Assembly (NCBI RefSeq): GCF_900094595.1
Contig: NZ_FMAD01000010.1
Location: forward strand, 186,001 to 250,000
DNA from: Cupriavidus alkaliphilus
Lineage (GTDB): Bacteria > Pseudomonadota > Gammaproteobacteria > Burkholderiales > Burkholderiaceae
Reading direction: 5' to 3'
Length of the DNA stretch: 64,000 nt
In this document: positions 52,480 through 60,854 of the stretch, in pieces
How positions within the stretch are numbered: the first letter of the stretch is position 1
Layout: each line of letters opens with the position of its first letter
Notes under the pieces: model-generated
The model's database searches: none
Told to the model about the DNA's origin: nothing
The model's input: the letters and a program-made list of their open reading frames with translations, nothing else
Position numbers and translations under genes: made by a program

Positions 52480-53616
52480 ATGGAACGTCGTTCCTTTCTG
52501 TTGAAAGCGTCGGCCGTGGCTGCCACCGGGGCACTGGCCGCGTGCGGCAAGGGTGAAGAGAAGGCAGCGCCTGTCGCCGCCAGCGGCCCGGCCGCGCCGG
52601 CCGTAGTGGGCAGCAACCCCGCCGTGGAATGGCGCCTGGCCTCGAGCTTCCCCAAGTCGCTCGACACCATCTTCGGCGGCGCAGAGACGCTGTCGGCCCG
52701 GGTCCGCGAACTGACCGACGGCAAGTTCAACATCAAGGTCTTCGCCGCCGGCGAAATCGTGCCGGGCCTGCAGGTGCTGGACGCGGTGCAGAACAACACC
52801 GTGCAGATCGGCCACACCGCCGGCTACTACTACTTTGGCAAGAACCCGACGCTGTGCTTCGACACCACCGTGCCGTTCGGCCTGACCACGCGCCAGCAGA
52901 ATGCCTGGATGCTGCAGGGCAACGGCATGAAGCTGATGCGCGAGTTCTTCAAGGAATACAACGTCGTCAATTTCCTGGGCGGCAACACCACCGCGCAGAT
53001 GGGCGGCTGGTTCCGCAAGGAAATCAAGACCGTGGCCGACCTGCAGGGCCTGAAGTACCGCATCGCCGGGTTTGCCGGCGTGGTGCTGTCGCGCCTGGGC
53101 GTGGTGCCGCAGCAGATTGCCGGCGGCGACATCTACCCCGCGCTGGAGAAGGGCACCATCGACGCGGCCGAGTGGGTGGGCCCGTACGATGACGAGAAGC
53201 TGGGCTTCTACAAGGTGGCCCCGTACTACTACTATCCGGGCTGGTGGGAAGGCAGCGCGCAGCTGTCGTTCTACGCTTCGGCCAGCGAGTTCGAGAAGCT
53301 GCCCGCGCTTTACAAGCGCGCGCTGGAAACCGCCACTATCGAGGCGCACACCGCCATGACGGCCAAGTACGACACGGTCAACCCGCAGGCGCTGGCACGC
53401 CTGCTGGAAAACGGCGTCAAGCTGCGTCCGTTCTCCAAGGAGATCATGGAAGCGTGCTTCAAGGCGACCCAGGAGTCCTACGCCGACGAAACCGCGAAGA
53501 ACCCGTCGTTCAAGAAGATCTACGACGACTGGCGCGTGTTCCGCAACAACCAGGCCGCCTGGTTCAACGTGGCCGAGCAGGGCTTCGCCCAGTTCAGCTT
53601 CGCGCGCAAGCTGTAA
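52480..53616 (+). CDS. TRAP-type (DctP/TakP-like) substrate-binding lipoprotein, orphan
   Basis: This is a 378-residue receptor. The start MERRSFLLKASAVAATGALA combines a twin-arginine (RRSFL) motif with a lipobox (LAAC), suggesting a Tat-exported lipoprotein. The body matches the DctP fold: ASSFPKSLDTIFGGAETLS, then HTAGYYYFGKNP (like the 2-oxoacid receptor TakP), GWFRKEIKTVADLQGLKYRI with the carboxylate-binding Arg, and EWVGPYDD. No DctQ or DctM permease gene is next to it, so it must use a distant one. AGAGGAGA precedes the ATG at 52480 and rules out the GTG six bases upstream. A terminator follows. Confidence 0.88.
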   Translation: MERRSFLLKASAVAATGALAACGKGEEKAAPVAASGPAAPAVVGSNPAVEWRLASSFPKSLDTIFGGAETLSARVRELTDGKFNIKVFAAGEIVPGLQVLDAVQNNTVQIGHTAGYYYFGKNPTLCFDTTVPFGLTTRQQNAWMLQGNGMKLMREFFKEYNVVNFLGGNTTAQMGGWFRKEIKTVADLQGLKYRIAGFAGVVLSRLGVVPQQIAGGDIYPALEKGTIDAAEWVGPYDDEKLGFYKVAPYYYYPGWWEGSAQLSFYASASEFEKLPALYKRALETATIEAHTAMTAKYDTVNPQALARLLENGVKLRPFSKEIMEACFKATQESYADETAKNPSFKKIYDDWRVFRNNQAAWFNVAEQGFAQFSFARKL

Positions 53617-53650
53617 GCCGCGTGGCGCCCGGGCAACCGGGCCCGCCGCA

Positions 53651-53685
53651 AACCCCATGATCCTTCGGGAGCATGGGGTTTTTTA
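53651..53685 (+). terminator. Terminator of the TRAP receptor gene
   Basis: AACCCCATG and CATGGGGTT pair across a TTCG-type inner hairpin and are followed by TTTTATT. Confidence 0.88.
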
Positions 53686-53765
53686 TTGGCGGCGGCCGCA
53701 CGCGGCGCGCGCCGGCGGGGATGGCGCGGCCCCGGTAGAATCGCCGGCATCGATCGGAAAACCTT

Positions 53766-54671
53766 ATGCAACTCGGCATTCTCTACGCCCTGCTGGCGTA
53801 CCTCATCTGGGGCCTGCTCCCGCTCTACATCAAGTCGCTGCCCGGTATCGCCCCCATGGAGATCCTGCTGCACCGGATGGTGTGGTCGCTGGTCTTCCTG
53901 GGCCTGATCCTGGCCTGGCGCCGCCAGTGGGCGTGGCTGGGCCAGGTGGTCAGGGACCGGCGCCTGTTGCTGTCGTTTGCCGCCAGCGCGGCGCTGCTGT
54001 GCGCCAACTGGTTCCTCTATATATGGGCGGTGTCGGCCAACCGCGTGGTCGACGCCAGCCTGGGGTATTTCATCAATCCGCTGTTCAGCGTGCTGCTCGG
54101 CGTGGTGTTCCTGCATGAGCGCCTGCGCCGGCTGCAATGGCTGGCGATCGCAGTGGCGGCGGCCGGCGTGGCCTGGCTGACGATGGCGGCAGGGCAGCTG
54201 CCGTGGATCGCGCTGGGCCTGGCCGCCAGCTTTGGCGGTTACGGGCTGCTGCGCAAGACCGGTGCGCTGGGCGCGCTGGAAGGGCTGTCGCTGGAAACGC
54301 TGCTGCTGTTCCCGCTGGCCGCGGCGGCGCTGGGCTGGCTGTTCGCCACCGGCCAGGACAGCTTTACCCACGCAGCGCCGGGTACGCAGTGGCTGCTGTT
54401 GCTGGCCGGGCCGGTGACGGCGGTGCCACTGCTGTTCTTCGCCGCCGGCGCGCGGCGCATTCCGCTGTCGCTGCTGGGCCTGCTGCAGTACACCGGTCCG
54501 ACCCTGCAACTGCTGCTCGGCGTGTGGCTGTGGCACGAGCCGTTCCCGGCGCAGAAGCAGGTGGGGTACGCGCTGATCTGGCTGTCGCTGGCCTTGTATG
54601 CGGCCGAAGGGCTGTGGATGAATGCACGGCAGAAGCCCGCCGGCATTCAATCGATCAATGAGACTGCATGA
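53766..54671 (+). CDS. rarD: RarD-type EamA-family transporter
   Basis: This 301-residue protein has ten predicted helices in two EamA repeats. It opens QLGILYALLAYLIWGLLPLYI, the RarD-specific start, with EILLHRMVWSLVFL in helix 2 and WAVSANRVVDASLGYFINPL in the middle. RarD was linked to chloramphenicol sensitivity; the true substrate is unknown. It follows a terminator and precedes dinB with about 65 bases between, so the two may be cotranscribed. Confidence 0.92.
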   Translation: MQLGILYALLAYLIWGLLPLYIKSLPGIAPMEILLHRMVWSLVFLGLILAWRRQWAWLGQVVRDRRLLLSFAASAALLCANWFLYIWAVSANRVVDASLGYFINPLFSVLLGVVFLHERLRRLQWLAIAVAAAGVAWLTMAAGQLPWIALGLAASFGGYGLLRKTGALGALEGLSLETLLLFPLAAAALGWLFATGQDSFTHAAPGTQWLLLLAGPVTAVPLLFFAAGARRIPLSLLGLLQYTGPTLQLLLGVWLWHEPFPAQKQVGYALIWLSLALYAAEGLWMNARQKPAGIQSINETA

Positions 54672-54735
54672 AAATCAATATCGGCTATCCATCCCACGGA
54701 TAATCCGCCGCTAGCCGCTTCCCATCCCGGCCTCC

Positions 54736-55815
54736 ATGTCCGCCCCGCCTGACGCCATTGCCGCGGTCCAGCGCAAGATCATCCATTGCGACTGCGACTG
54801 CTTCTACGCCTCGGTTGAAATGCGCGACGACCCGTCGCTGCGCGGCCGGCCGATGGCCGTGGGCGGCGCGCCCGACCGGCGCGGGGTGATCGCCACCTGC
54901 AACTACGAGGCGCGCGCCTACGGCGTGCGTTCGGCGATGGCATCGGCGCAGGCGCTCAAGCGCTGTCCGGACCTGCTGATCGTGCGTCCTGCGATGGACA
55001 AGTACCGCGAGGTCTCGCGCCGCATCTTTGCGATCTACCGGGAATACACCGCACTGGTCGAGCCGCTGTCGCTGGACGAGGCCTACCTCGATGTCAGCCT
55101 GTGCACGCACCATGGCGGCAGCGCCACCCGCATCGCCGAAGAGATCCGCCAGCGCGTGCGGGAGGAAGTCGGGGTGACCGTGTCGGCCGGCGTCGGCCCC
55201 AGCAAGTTCGTCGCCAAGATCGCCAGCGACTGGAACAAGCCCGACGGCCTGTTCGTGGTCAGGCCGGCCGCGGTCGATGCCTTTGTCGCCGCGCTGCCGG
55301 TGGAGCGCATCCATGGCGTGGGCAAGGTCACCGCGGCCAAGCTGCGCCGGCTCGGGGCCGAGACCTGCGGCGACCTGCGGCCGTGGTCGCCGGACCGCCT
55401 GCATCGCGAGTTCGGCGTGTTCGGGGCGCGGCTGTACAAGCTGTGCCGGGGCGTCGACGAGCGCGCCGTCACGCCCGAGCGCGAGCGCAAGTCGATCAGC
55501 GTGGAAGAGACCTATGCCGACGATTTGCCCGACCTGCAGGCCTGCCTGGCCGAGCTGGAACCGCTGATCGCCTTGCTGGAGGCGCGCATTGCGCGCGCCC
55601 AGGCGCACGACACCATCGACAAGCTCACGGTAAAGCTGCGCTTCTCGGACTTCCGGCAGACCACGGTGGAATGCCGCGGCCATGCCCCGGACCGCAACGT
55701 CTATGCACGGCTGCTGGCCGAGGGCCATGCGCGCCGGGGCTTGCCGGTTCGGCTGCTGGGCGTTGGGGTGGGCACGAGCGACCGGGATACCGCGCAGCTG
55801 GAATTGTTCGACTGA
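54736..55815 (+). CDS. dinB: DNA polymerase IV (Y family)
   Basis: This 359-residue translesion polymerase opens IIHCDCDCFYASVEMRDDP, with the catalytic Asp and the Y-family FYASVE motif. The second catalytic motif SLDEAYLDVS lies near residue 112. The helix-hairpin-helix region IHGVGKVTAAKLRRLG follows, then the little-finger domain. The C-terminus (AQLELFD) resembles the beta-clamp binding motif QLxLF. I see no LexA (SOS) box in the short upstream gap, so SOS control is not shown. An AT-rich stretch, 55816-55888, follows and may act as terminator. Confidence 0.95.
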   Translation: MSAPPDAIAAVQRKIIHCDCDCFYASVEMRDDPSLRGRPMAVGGAPDRRGVIATCNYEARAYGVRSAMASAQALKRCPDLLIVRPAMDKYREVSRRIFAIYREYTALVEPLSLDEAYLDVSLCTHHGGSATRIAEEIRQRVREEVGVTVSAGVGPSKFVAKIASDWNKPDGLFVVRPAAVDAFVAALPVERIHGVGKVTAAKLRRLGAETCGDLRPWSPDRLHREFGVFGARLYKLCRGVDERAVTPERERKSISVEETYADDLPDLQACLAELEPLIALLEARIARAQAHDTIDKLTVKLRFSDFRQTTVECRGHAPDRNVYARLLAEGHARRGLPVRLLGVGVGTSDRDTAQLELFD

Positions 55816-55889
55816 CCCCTTTTTATTTATACGATTTATCAGCAACGAATAAACAATCGCCCACTAATAAATCGCATCGATAAATTAAT

Positions 55890-56909
55890 CTACTGCAGGT
55901 CGTTGCGCATCACCAGCAGCCAAGGCATATGCGAGTTGGTGACCCCGTCGAGTCGGCCCGAGTCGCCCAGCTCGATCTCTTCCATCGAGACCGATTGCTG
56001 GACGTTGCCGCCGATGGCGCGCACCACGCGCGCGGCCGGATCCACGGCGACCACGATGTCGCAATGCATCGGCGTGGTACCGAAACCGATCTCGGCGATG
56101 TCTTCGAGATAGCGGTCACGGCCGCGGCCGGCGCAGATGATGTCGCCGGGGCGGGGCATCGCGGGTACGGGCTCGATGCGGAATGCCGGGCGCGGCAGGA
56201 TCCCGTCGCGGGCATCGACCACGTACATCGAGTGCGACTGGCCGGTCAGGAACTGGCGCTCGTCCAGGCCCGCCTTGCGCAGCACCCATGACACAAAGAC
56301 CGCCGACCAGGCCCAGGCGCCCTGCGTGACCTGCCTGCAGCTGGGCGCTTCGCCGACGATGCCCCAGTAGCGGCGCGCCAGCGTGCAGCCCAGCGGCGTG
56401 GCCTCCATGCCGGTGCCGTCCGGGAAAGAAAGGCAGCTGGCTGCCGGCGGCGGGTTGCCGTTGGTCTTGGACTCGGTGTCGGTGGTGGCCACGGCGGGCG
56501 CTGCGGCGTCGGTCGGGGACGCCGGCGGCAGTTCGGGGGGCAACTCAGATGGCAATTCCGGCGCCGGCACCGGGCTGTAGGTCACGCAAGAGCTGTCGTC
56601 GCGGCCCAGCCGCACCACCTGCCCGCCCCACCGAGCCCATTCCTGGGTGGCGATCTCGACGATGCGCTCGCGCGGCGTGGCGCCCGGGCTCGTCATCGGC
56701 CGCTCGCTATCCTGCAACGCCCGTGCCTGCGGGCGAGCCGGTTCGCTGACCGCGGTGCAGGCGCTCAGCAGCGCCAGCAGCGCGGCCGCGCAGGCAGTGC
56801 GCAGCGGCAGCGGCGGGGTGGGCGCCTGTGGAGAACGCTGTGGAATCGGCTGTGGAAAGCGTTGTGCATAACGCTGTGGAGATCTGCGGTGCTGCGGACG
56901 GGCAAGCAT
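55890..56909 (-). CDS. DUF2272 lipoprotein with Pro-Gln repeat N-terminus
   Basis: The product is a lipoprotein-like protein of about 339 residues. The hydrophobic segment ACAAALLALLSAC carries a lipobox LSAC, but with the ATG at 56909 it is preceded by about 35 residues containing tandem PQR-type repeats, unusually long for a signal. A downstream non-ATG start cannot be excluded. The C-terminal half matches DUF2272 (GAWAWSAVFVSWVLRKAGL and PRPGDIICAGRGRDR, then HCDIVVAVD), a papain-like NlpC/CHAP-related fold. A Pro/Glu/Thr-rich insert lies between. It may act on peptidoglycan; this is inferred. Confidence 0.75.
   Translation of the reverse strand: MLARPQHRRSPQRYAQRFPQPIPQRSPQAPTPPLPLRTACAAALLALLSACTAVSEPARPQARALQDSERPMTSPGATPRERIVEIATQEWARWGGQVVRLGRDDSSCVTYSPVPAPELPSELPPELPPASPTDAAAPAVATTDTESKTNGNPPPAASCLSFPDGTGMEATPLGCTLARRYWGIVGEAPSCRQVTQGAWAWSAVFVSWVLRKAGLDERQFLTGQSHSMYVVDARDGILPRPAFRIEPVPAMPRPGDIICAGRGRDRYLEDIAEIGFGTTPMHCDIVVAVDPAARVVRAIGGNVQQSVSMEEIELGDSGRLDGVTNSHMPWLLVMRNDLQ
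56826..56885. repeat. Five 12-bp tandem repeats with DnaA-box-like core
   Basis: The units CTGTGGAGAACG, CTGTGGAATCGG, CTGTGGAAAGCG, TTGTGCATAACG and CTGTGGAGATCT lie head to tail. In the reverse frame they encode a PQ[RP]-type repeat at the start of the DUF2272 protein. The fourth unit contains TGTGCATAA, the complement of the DnaA-box variant TTATGCACA. Confidence 0.75.
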
Positions 56910-57151
56910 GTTGGCCCCACATGGCACGGCGCCCGGCATGGCGAGTTCTGGCCAAGGCTGGACGCCTGTTGGAAGACTTTGGCGCGCCATCGCCCAGGCG
57001 CGCAGCGGGCGATGCGGCGGATACTGCAGGATATTCAGATCACGACTGTGGATAACGTCCCCCGCCTGGCGCGCGCCTGCGCCCTCGGGCACCGGGGCGG
57101 CGGCATGGCGGGGTCAGGCAATGCCGGGCTCTGCAGTGCAGCCCGTCAGGA

Positions 57152-57430
57152 TCACTGGTTGACAGCGTCCTTGAACTTCTGGCCAGCCTTGAACTTCACG
57201 GTCTTGGCGGCTTCGACCTTGATTTCTTCACCGGTACGCGGGTTGCGCGCCATGCGCTCGCCACGCTCGCCCTTGCTGAACGTGCCAAAGCCGATGAGGC
57301 TCAGCGTGTCACCCTTGGCCACTGCGTCCATGATGGCCGACAGGGTCACGTTGAGTGCCTGTTCCGCCTTGGCCTTGGTCAGACCGTCCACCCCGGCTGC
57401 GATAGCGTCGATCAGTTCGGTTTTCGTCAT
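57152..57430 (-). CDS. HU-type nucleoid protein
   Basis: This 92-residue histone-like protein matches HU throughout: MTKTELIDAIAAGVDGLTKA at the start, then GFGTFSKGERGERMARNPRTG, the beta-arm region with its Pro and Arg, and KTVKFKAGQKFKDAVN at the end. It binds and bends DNA as a dimer. A good start with GGAGTGAAGC lies upstream. It stands alone, with a large gene-free region and then a SET-methyltransferase gene on its upstream side. Other HU paralogues will exist elsewhere, so I do not choose between hupA and hupB. Confidence 0.95.
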   Translation of the reverse strand: MTKTELIDAIAAGVDGLTKAKAEQALNVTLSAIMDAVAKGDTLSLIGFGTFSKGERGERMARNPRTGEEIKVEAAKTVKFKAGQKFKDAVNQ

Positions 57431-57718
57431 GCTTCACTCCGTATCGAGTTGATAAAACACAGGCGTCCCAATGCCGGGCGGCCAGGCTGGCACCGCTCCG
57501 GCAAAGACGCCGCGGGCCACATGATACCGTGTCGGACAAGGCGCACCGGGAACAGATTGTTACCTGGCAGTTTCCGCGAGGCCGCGCCAGCACGGGGCTG
57601 GAGGCAAATCGACGTTGCAGGAGAGGAGTCCGCTGTCGGCGGAATAGCGGCGTAAATGGCAAATGCGCGGCGAATGCGGTACGTCTGCCGACTGGGCTGC
57701 CGCGATTGGCGTGGCACG

Positions 57719-58475
57719 GTATACCCGCGTGCCAGGCGCCTTCAGAAGGCCGCTGACAGCCCTGAGATCCGTTGCCGGGGTCTGGGCACCCTCGCGCTCT
57801 TGAACGGACTGGAGACGCCCTACGGGCTGCAACGCAGCCAACTGCACTATGGTGCATGTGTTGATCAGCGCCACGGCCAGCCTCGCCAGGCGTTATTCGG
57901 CGCGTGCATGGGGCCCTCGGCATCGCACTGAACGGTGATCAGCCGCCATCCGCGTATACCGCAGCGATTACGGTCTTGCCGCCCGGTATACGTCGCCGGT
58001 ATACGCACCGCCCGAACGGGCAAACAGAAAGTCTCTCGCAAACTCGCCGTTTACGCCTGTCGCTTTTCGGACGATGCCCGGGGACCCGGATCGTTCTTTC
58101 GGTTTACCTTTTTCTTTCATGTATACAGATAGTAGTAGTAGGTAAACACCCGCAGCCGCTGTGGAAAACCCCGTAAACATCTTTGCCTTCAAGGGTTTAC
58201 GTAAACGAGAAGTGGTCTCATCGAATGTTGGCCGAGGTGGAAGACTCAGCCCAATGGATGAGGTGCGAGCCGAACCCCCTCCGACTTATGCCCGAGGCAT
58301 CCCCACGCCAGCCCCAGGCAGCCCACACCCAATCCGCGTGCTTGTCCACAGATCGGGGCGCGGTTATCCACATGTCGGGTGGTAAACGGTCGCGACGTAT
58401 ACCGGTTGCGGCCACCGGGTGAGGTAGGGCGTATACGTCTGTTTGGGCCGGTTGCTGATGTGTTGCTACGTATAC
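57719..58475. repeat. Cluster of eight GTATAC sites
   Basis: GTATAC occurs at 57719, 57954, 57986, 57999, 58121, 58397, 58431 and 58470. Several are extended as CGTATAC or GTATACG, and the last three lie within 80 bases of each other, just upstream of the SET gene. In DNA of this GC content the hexamer should be rare; only scattered single copies were noticed elsewhere in the window. Confidence 0.7.
58342..58372. promoter_or_regulatory. DnaA-box-like pair upstream of the SET gene
   Basis: TTGTCCACA (58342-58350) and the perfect consensus TTATCCACA (58364-58372) lie on the same strand 22 bases apart. Another perfect box (as TGTGGATAA) is at 57047-57055 on the other side of the HU gene. Confidence 0.4.
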
Positions 58476-58565
58476 GTGTCGCGGCCGCCCCGGTATCATC
58501 CCCGATCGCGCGGGGCGGCCGGCACCGGCCACCCAGGCACAACAGGCGAAAGCACGGACAGGCAA

Positions 58566-59081
58566 ATGGCGGACAAGGCAAAGCGCAAGGCAGCGGGCGA
58601 GGGCAGCAAGAAAACGGCGAGCGACCGGATCGAGGTGCGCCAGTCAGGCGTGCACGGCAAGGGCGTCTATGCCATCGCGCCGATTGCCGAGGGCGAGCGC
58701 GTGATCGAGTACAAGGGCGAGCACATCTCGTGGAAGAAGGCGCTTGAGCGCCATCCGCACGATCCCAGCGACCCCAACCACACCTTCTATTTCAGCCTGG
58801 ACGACGGCAGCGTCATCGACGCCAAGTACGGCGGCAATCGCGCGCGCTGGATCAACCACGCCTGCGAGCCCAACTGCGAGGCGCGCGAAAAGAAGGGCCG
58901 CGTCTTTATCCACGCGCTGCGCGACATTGCCCAGGGCGAGGAGCTGTTCTATGACTACGGCCTGGTGATCGACGCGCGCTATACCGCCAAGCTGAAGAAG
59001 GAATTCGAGTGCCGTTGCGGCAGCCCGCAATGCCGCGGCACCATGCTGGCGCCGAAGGAAAAGAAAAAGAAGGCCAAATAA
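58566..59081 (+). CDS. SET-domain protein lysine methyltransferase
   Basis: This 171-residue protein has a compact SET domain: GVHGKGVYAIAPIAEGERVI near the start and the cofactor/catalytic motifs WINHACEPNCEAR (NHxCxPN) and GEELFYDYG. A post-SET cysteine cluster (CRCGSPQCRG) would bind zinc. The first 18 residues and the last 10 are Lys-rich. These are the hallmarks of eukaryotic histone lysine methyltransferases, found sporadically in bacteria. It would methylate lysines of a protein substrate with SAM. The nearest DNA-binding protein gene is HU, 1.1 kb upstream on the other strand. The target is unknown and the HU link is a hypothesis. Confidence 0.9.
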   Translation: MADKAKRKAAGEGSKKTASDRIEVRQSGVHGKGVYAIAPIAEGERVIEYKGEHISWKKALERHPHDPSDPNHTFYFSLDDGSVIDAKYGGNRARWINHACEPNCEAREKKGRVFIHALRDIAQGEELFYDYGLVIDARYTAKLKKEFECRCGSPQCRGTMLAPKEKKKKAK

Positions 59082-59106
59082 GGCCGCCGCCCGCGCAGCA
59101 GCGGGT

Positions 59107-60795
59107 TCAGGCCACCGACCCTGCCGGCTCGCAGGGGATCCGGATCACGAAGCGCATCACCGCGCGCCGCTCGGGCGTGCTTTCCGTGGCGGTGGCTTGT
59201 GTCGCCGTGCCCGGAGCGGGCGGCACGTCCTCGATGCGGATGGTGCCGTGGTGCAGGGTCACGATCTCATGCACGATGGCCAGCCCCAGGCCGGCGCCGC
59301 CGGCCTGGTCCGCGCGGCCGCCGCCCGGCTCCGGGGCGCGGTCGCCGCGGAAGAAGCGCTTGAACACTTCCTCGCGCCGCTGCGGCGGGATGCCGGGGCC
59401 GTTGTCTTCGACCATCACTACCGCCATGCCGCGGTGGCCCATGGCCTCGCCGCCGGCGCGCACCGTGATGCGCCCGCCCGAGGGCACGTATTTCACCGCA
59501 TTGTCGATCAGGTTGGACAGCGCCTCGCGCATCAGCAGCCGGTTGCCGCGCACCACTGCCGGCGCGCTGCCGGTGAAGGTGGGGCCGGGCAGGATCTCGA
59601 AGCCCAGGTCGATGCGGCGCGCCAGCGCCTGCGGCACCCATTCGGCGCCGGTCTCAAAGGCCAGCTCGGCCAGGTCGAAGTGCTCCACCGGCCCCAGCCG
59701 CTCCAGCGACAGCCCGGGCTCGGCCCGCGCCAGGGACAGTAGCTGGTTGGACAGGCGTACCGCGCGGTCGGCCGCGGTCTGCACCTCGCGCAGCGCATGG
59801 CGGGCGACTTCCAGCGAATCGGCGGTCTGTGCCCGGTCGGCATGCAGCTTGACCGCAGTCAGGGGTGTGCGCAGCTGGTGCGCGGCATCGGCAATGAACT
59901 TGCGTTGCGCGTCGAGCGCATCGCGCAGCCGCGCCAGCAGCGCGTTCAGGCCGCGGATCAGCGGCGCAACCTCGGCCGGCACCTGGGTTTCGTCCAGCGC
60001 CGCCAGCGAGCGCGCGGTCTGGCGGTTGAGCTTGTCGGCCAGGATCTGCAGCGGCACCAGTTCTTCCTTGAGCACGTGCGACAGGATCAGGCTGCCGACC
60101 AGCAGCAGCAGGATCAGCGGCACCGACACCGACAGCAGGATCTCGTTGGCGGCGGTCTCGCGCCGGTCCAGCAGTTCCGCCACTTCCACCACGATGGGCC
60201 CGCGCGCGGGCTTGCCGGCCTCGCTGGTGCCAAGCTCGTCGACCGCGGCGCTGGGCAGCATCACTGGCAGCCGCACCGCGCGCACCTGGCGTCCGCTGAA
60301 CCAGGCGTAGAACAGCCGCGCATCGTGCAGCGAGGTCTGGCCGGTGCCATAGCCCAGCCAGGTATCCATGCCGCCGATCAGGCCGTCGGGACCGTGGATG
60401 CGCCAGTAGATGCGATCGGTGCCCTCGGCCTCGACCAGCGTCTGCGCAATCATCGGGATGTCCTGCTCCAGCCGCGGGCCGGCAATGCGGATCTGCTGGG
60501 CGATGTTGTTGGCCACGCCGTACAGCGCCCGGTCGAACACCTGCGTGGTGTAGTGCGCCGCCAGCCAGTAAGACAGCGAGCCGCTGGTCAGCACCAGCGC
60601 AAACAGCGGCGTGGCCAGCGCGCGCAGCAGGTGCACGCGCAGGCTGATATTGGAGCCGGAGCGGGCGGCCTGGCGCGTCGCCGCGGGCGCAGCGTCGGCG
60701 CCAGCCGCGGCGGAAGACGGGGGCACGTTCCGCGTTGCGATGCGGGAGGCGGTGCGCCAGGAAACTCGGGAGGAGGTGCGGGAGCGGGGCCACAT
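59107..60795 (-). CDS. TctE-like sensor histidine kinase
   Basis: This 562-residue kinase has a 50-residue Arg/Ala-rich N-terminal extension and helix 1 (about 58-78). A periplasmic 2CSK_N/TctE-type domain follows (about 80-225), then helix 2 (LILLLLVGSLILSHVL). HisKA has His306 in IADAAHQLRTPL, and the ATPase motifs DNGPGIPP and GAGLGLAIVHEI follow. TctE kinases respond to tricarboxylates. The regulator gene is directly upstream on the same strand. The start at 60795 lacks a strong ribosome site, so the true start may be later. A link to the tctCBA operon at the other end of the window is possible but unproven. Confidence 0.9.
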   Translation of the reverse strand: MWPRSRTSSRVSWRTASRIATRNVPPSSAAAGADAAPAATRQAARSGSNISLRVHLLRALATPLFALVLTSGSLSYWLAAHYTTQVFDRALYGVANNIAQQIRIAGPRLEQDIPMIAQTLVEAEGTDRIYWRIHGPDGLIGGMDTWLGYGTGQTSLHDARLFYAWFSGRQVRAVRLPVMLPSAAVDELGTSEAGKPARGPIVVEVAELLDRRETAANEILLSVSVPLILLLLVGSLILSHVLKEELVPLQILADKLNRQTARSLAALDETQVPAEVAPLIRGLNALLARLRDALDAQRKFIADAAHQLRTPLTAVKLHADRAQTADSLEVARHALREVQTAADRAVRLSNQLLSLARAEPGLSLERLGPVEHFDLAELAFETGAEWVPQALARRIDLGFEILPGPTFTGSAPAVVRGNRLLMREALSNLIDNAVKYVPSGGRITVRAGGEAMGHRGMAVVMVEDNGPGIPPQRREEVFKRFFRGDRAPEPGGGRADQAGGAGLGLAIVHEIVTLHHGTIRIEDVPPAPGTATQATATESTPERRAVMRFVIRIPCEPAGSVA

Positions 60796-60854
60796 TGCCA
60801 GCTAGTCCGAAGGACAGGGCCGCGTGTGGGATAACCGCGGCGGCCGGAGCGGCT

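Larger units (their letters stand above)
57431..58565. other. 1.1-kb gene-free region between HU and SET genes
   Basis: No frame here has a credible start, ribosome site or protein-like composition. The region holds the HU promoter (right of 57431), eight GTATAC sites, a perfect palindrome GTTTACGTAAAC at 58195-58206 with more GTAAAC copies nearby, two DnaA-box-like sequences, and an AT-richer stretch around 58100-58140. It may be a regulatory or structural chromosomal site or a decayed gene. Confidence 0.6.

Noticed and set aside
56826..56885. CRISPR array
   Set aside because: The repeats are 12 bp, contiguous, without spacers, and lie inside a coding frame.
57047..58372. Chromosomal replication origin
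   Set aside because: DnaA boxes are few and scattered, there is no AT-rich unwinding element with phased boxes, and dnaA/dnaN/gyrB are absent.
57431..58565. Several short frames of 60-120 codons in the HU-SET gap
   Set aside because: None has a ribosome site, protein-like composition or a family resemblance, and they overlap each other on both strands.
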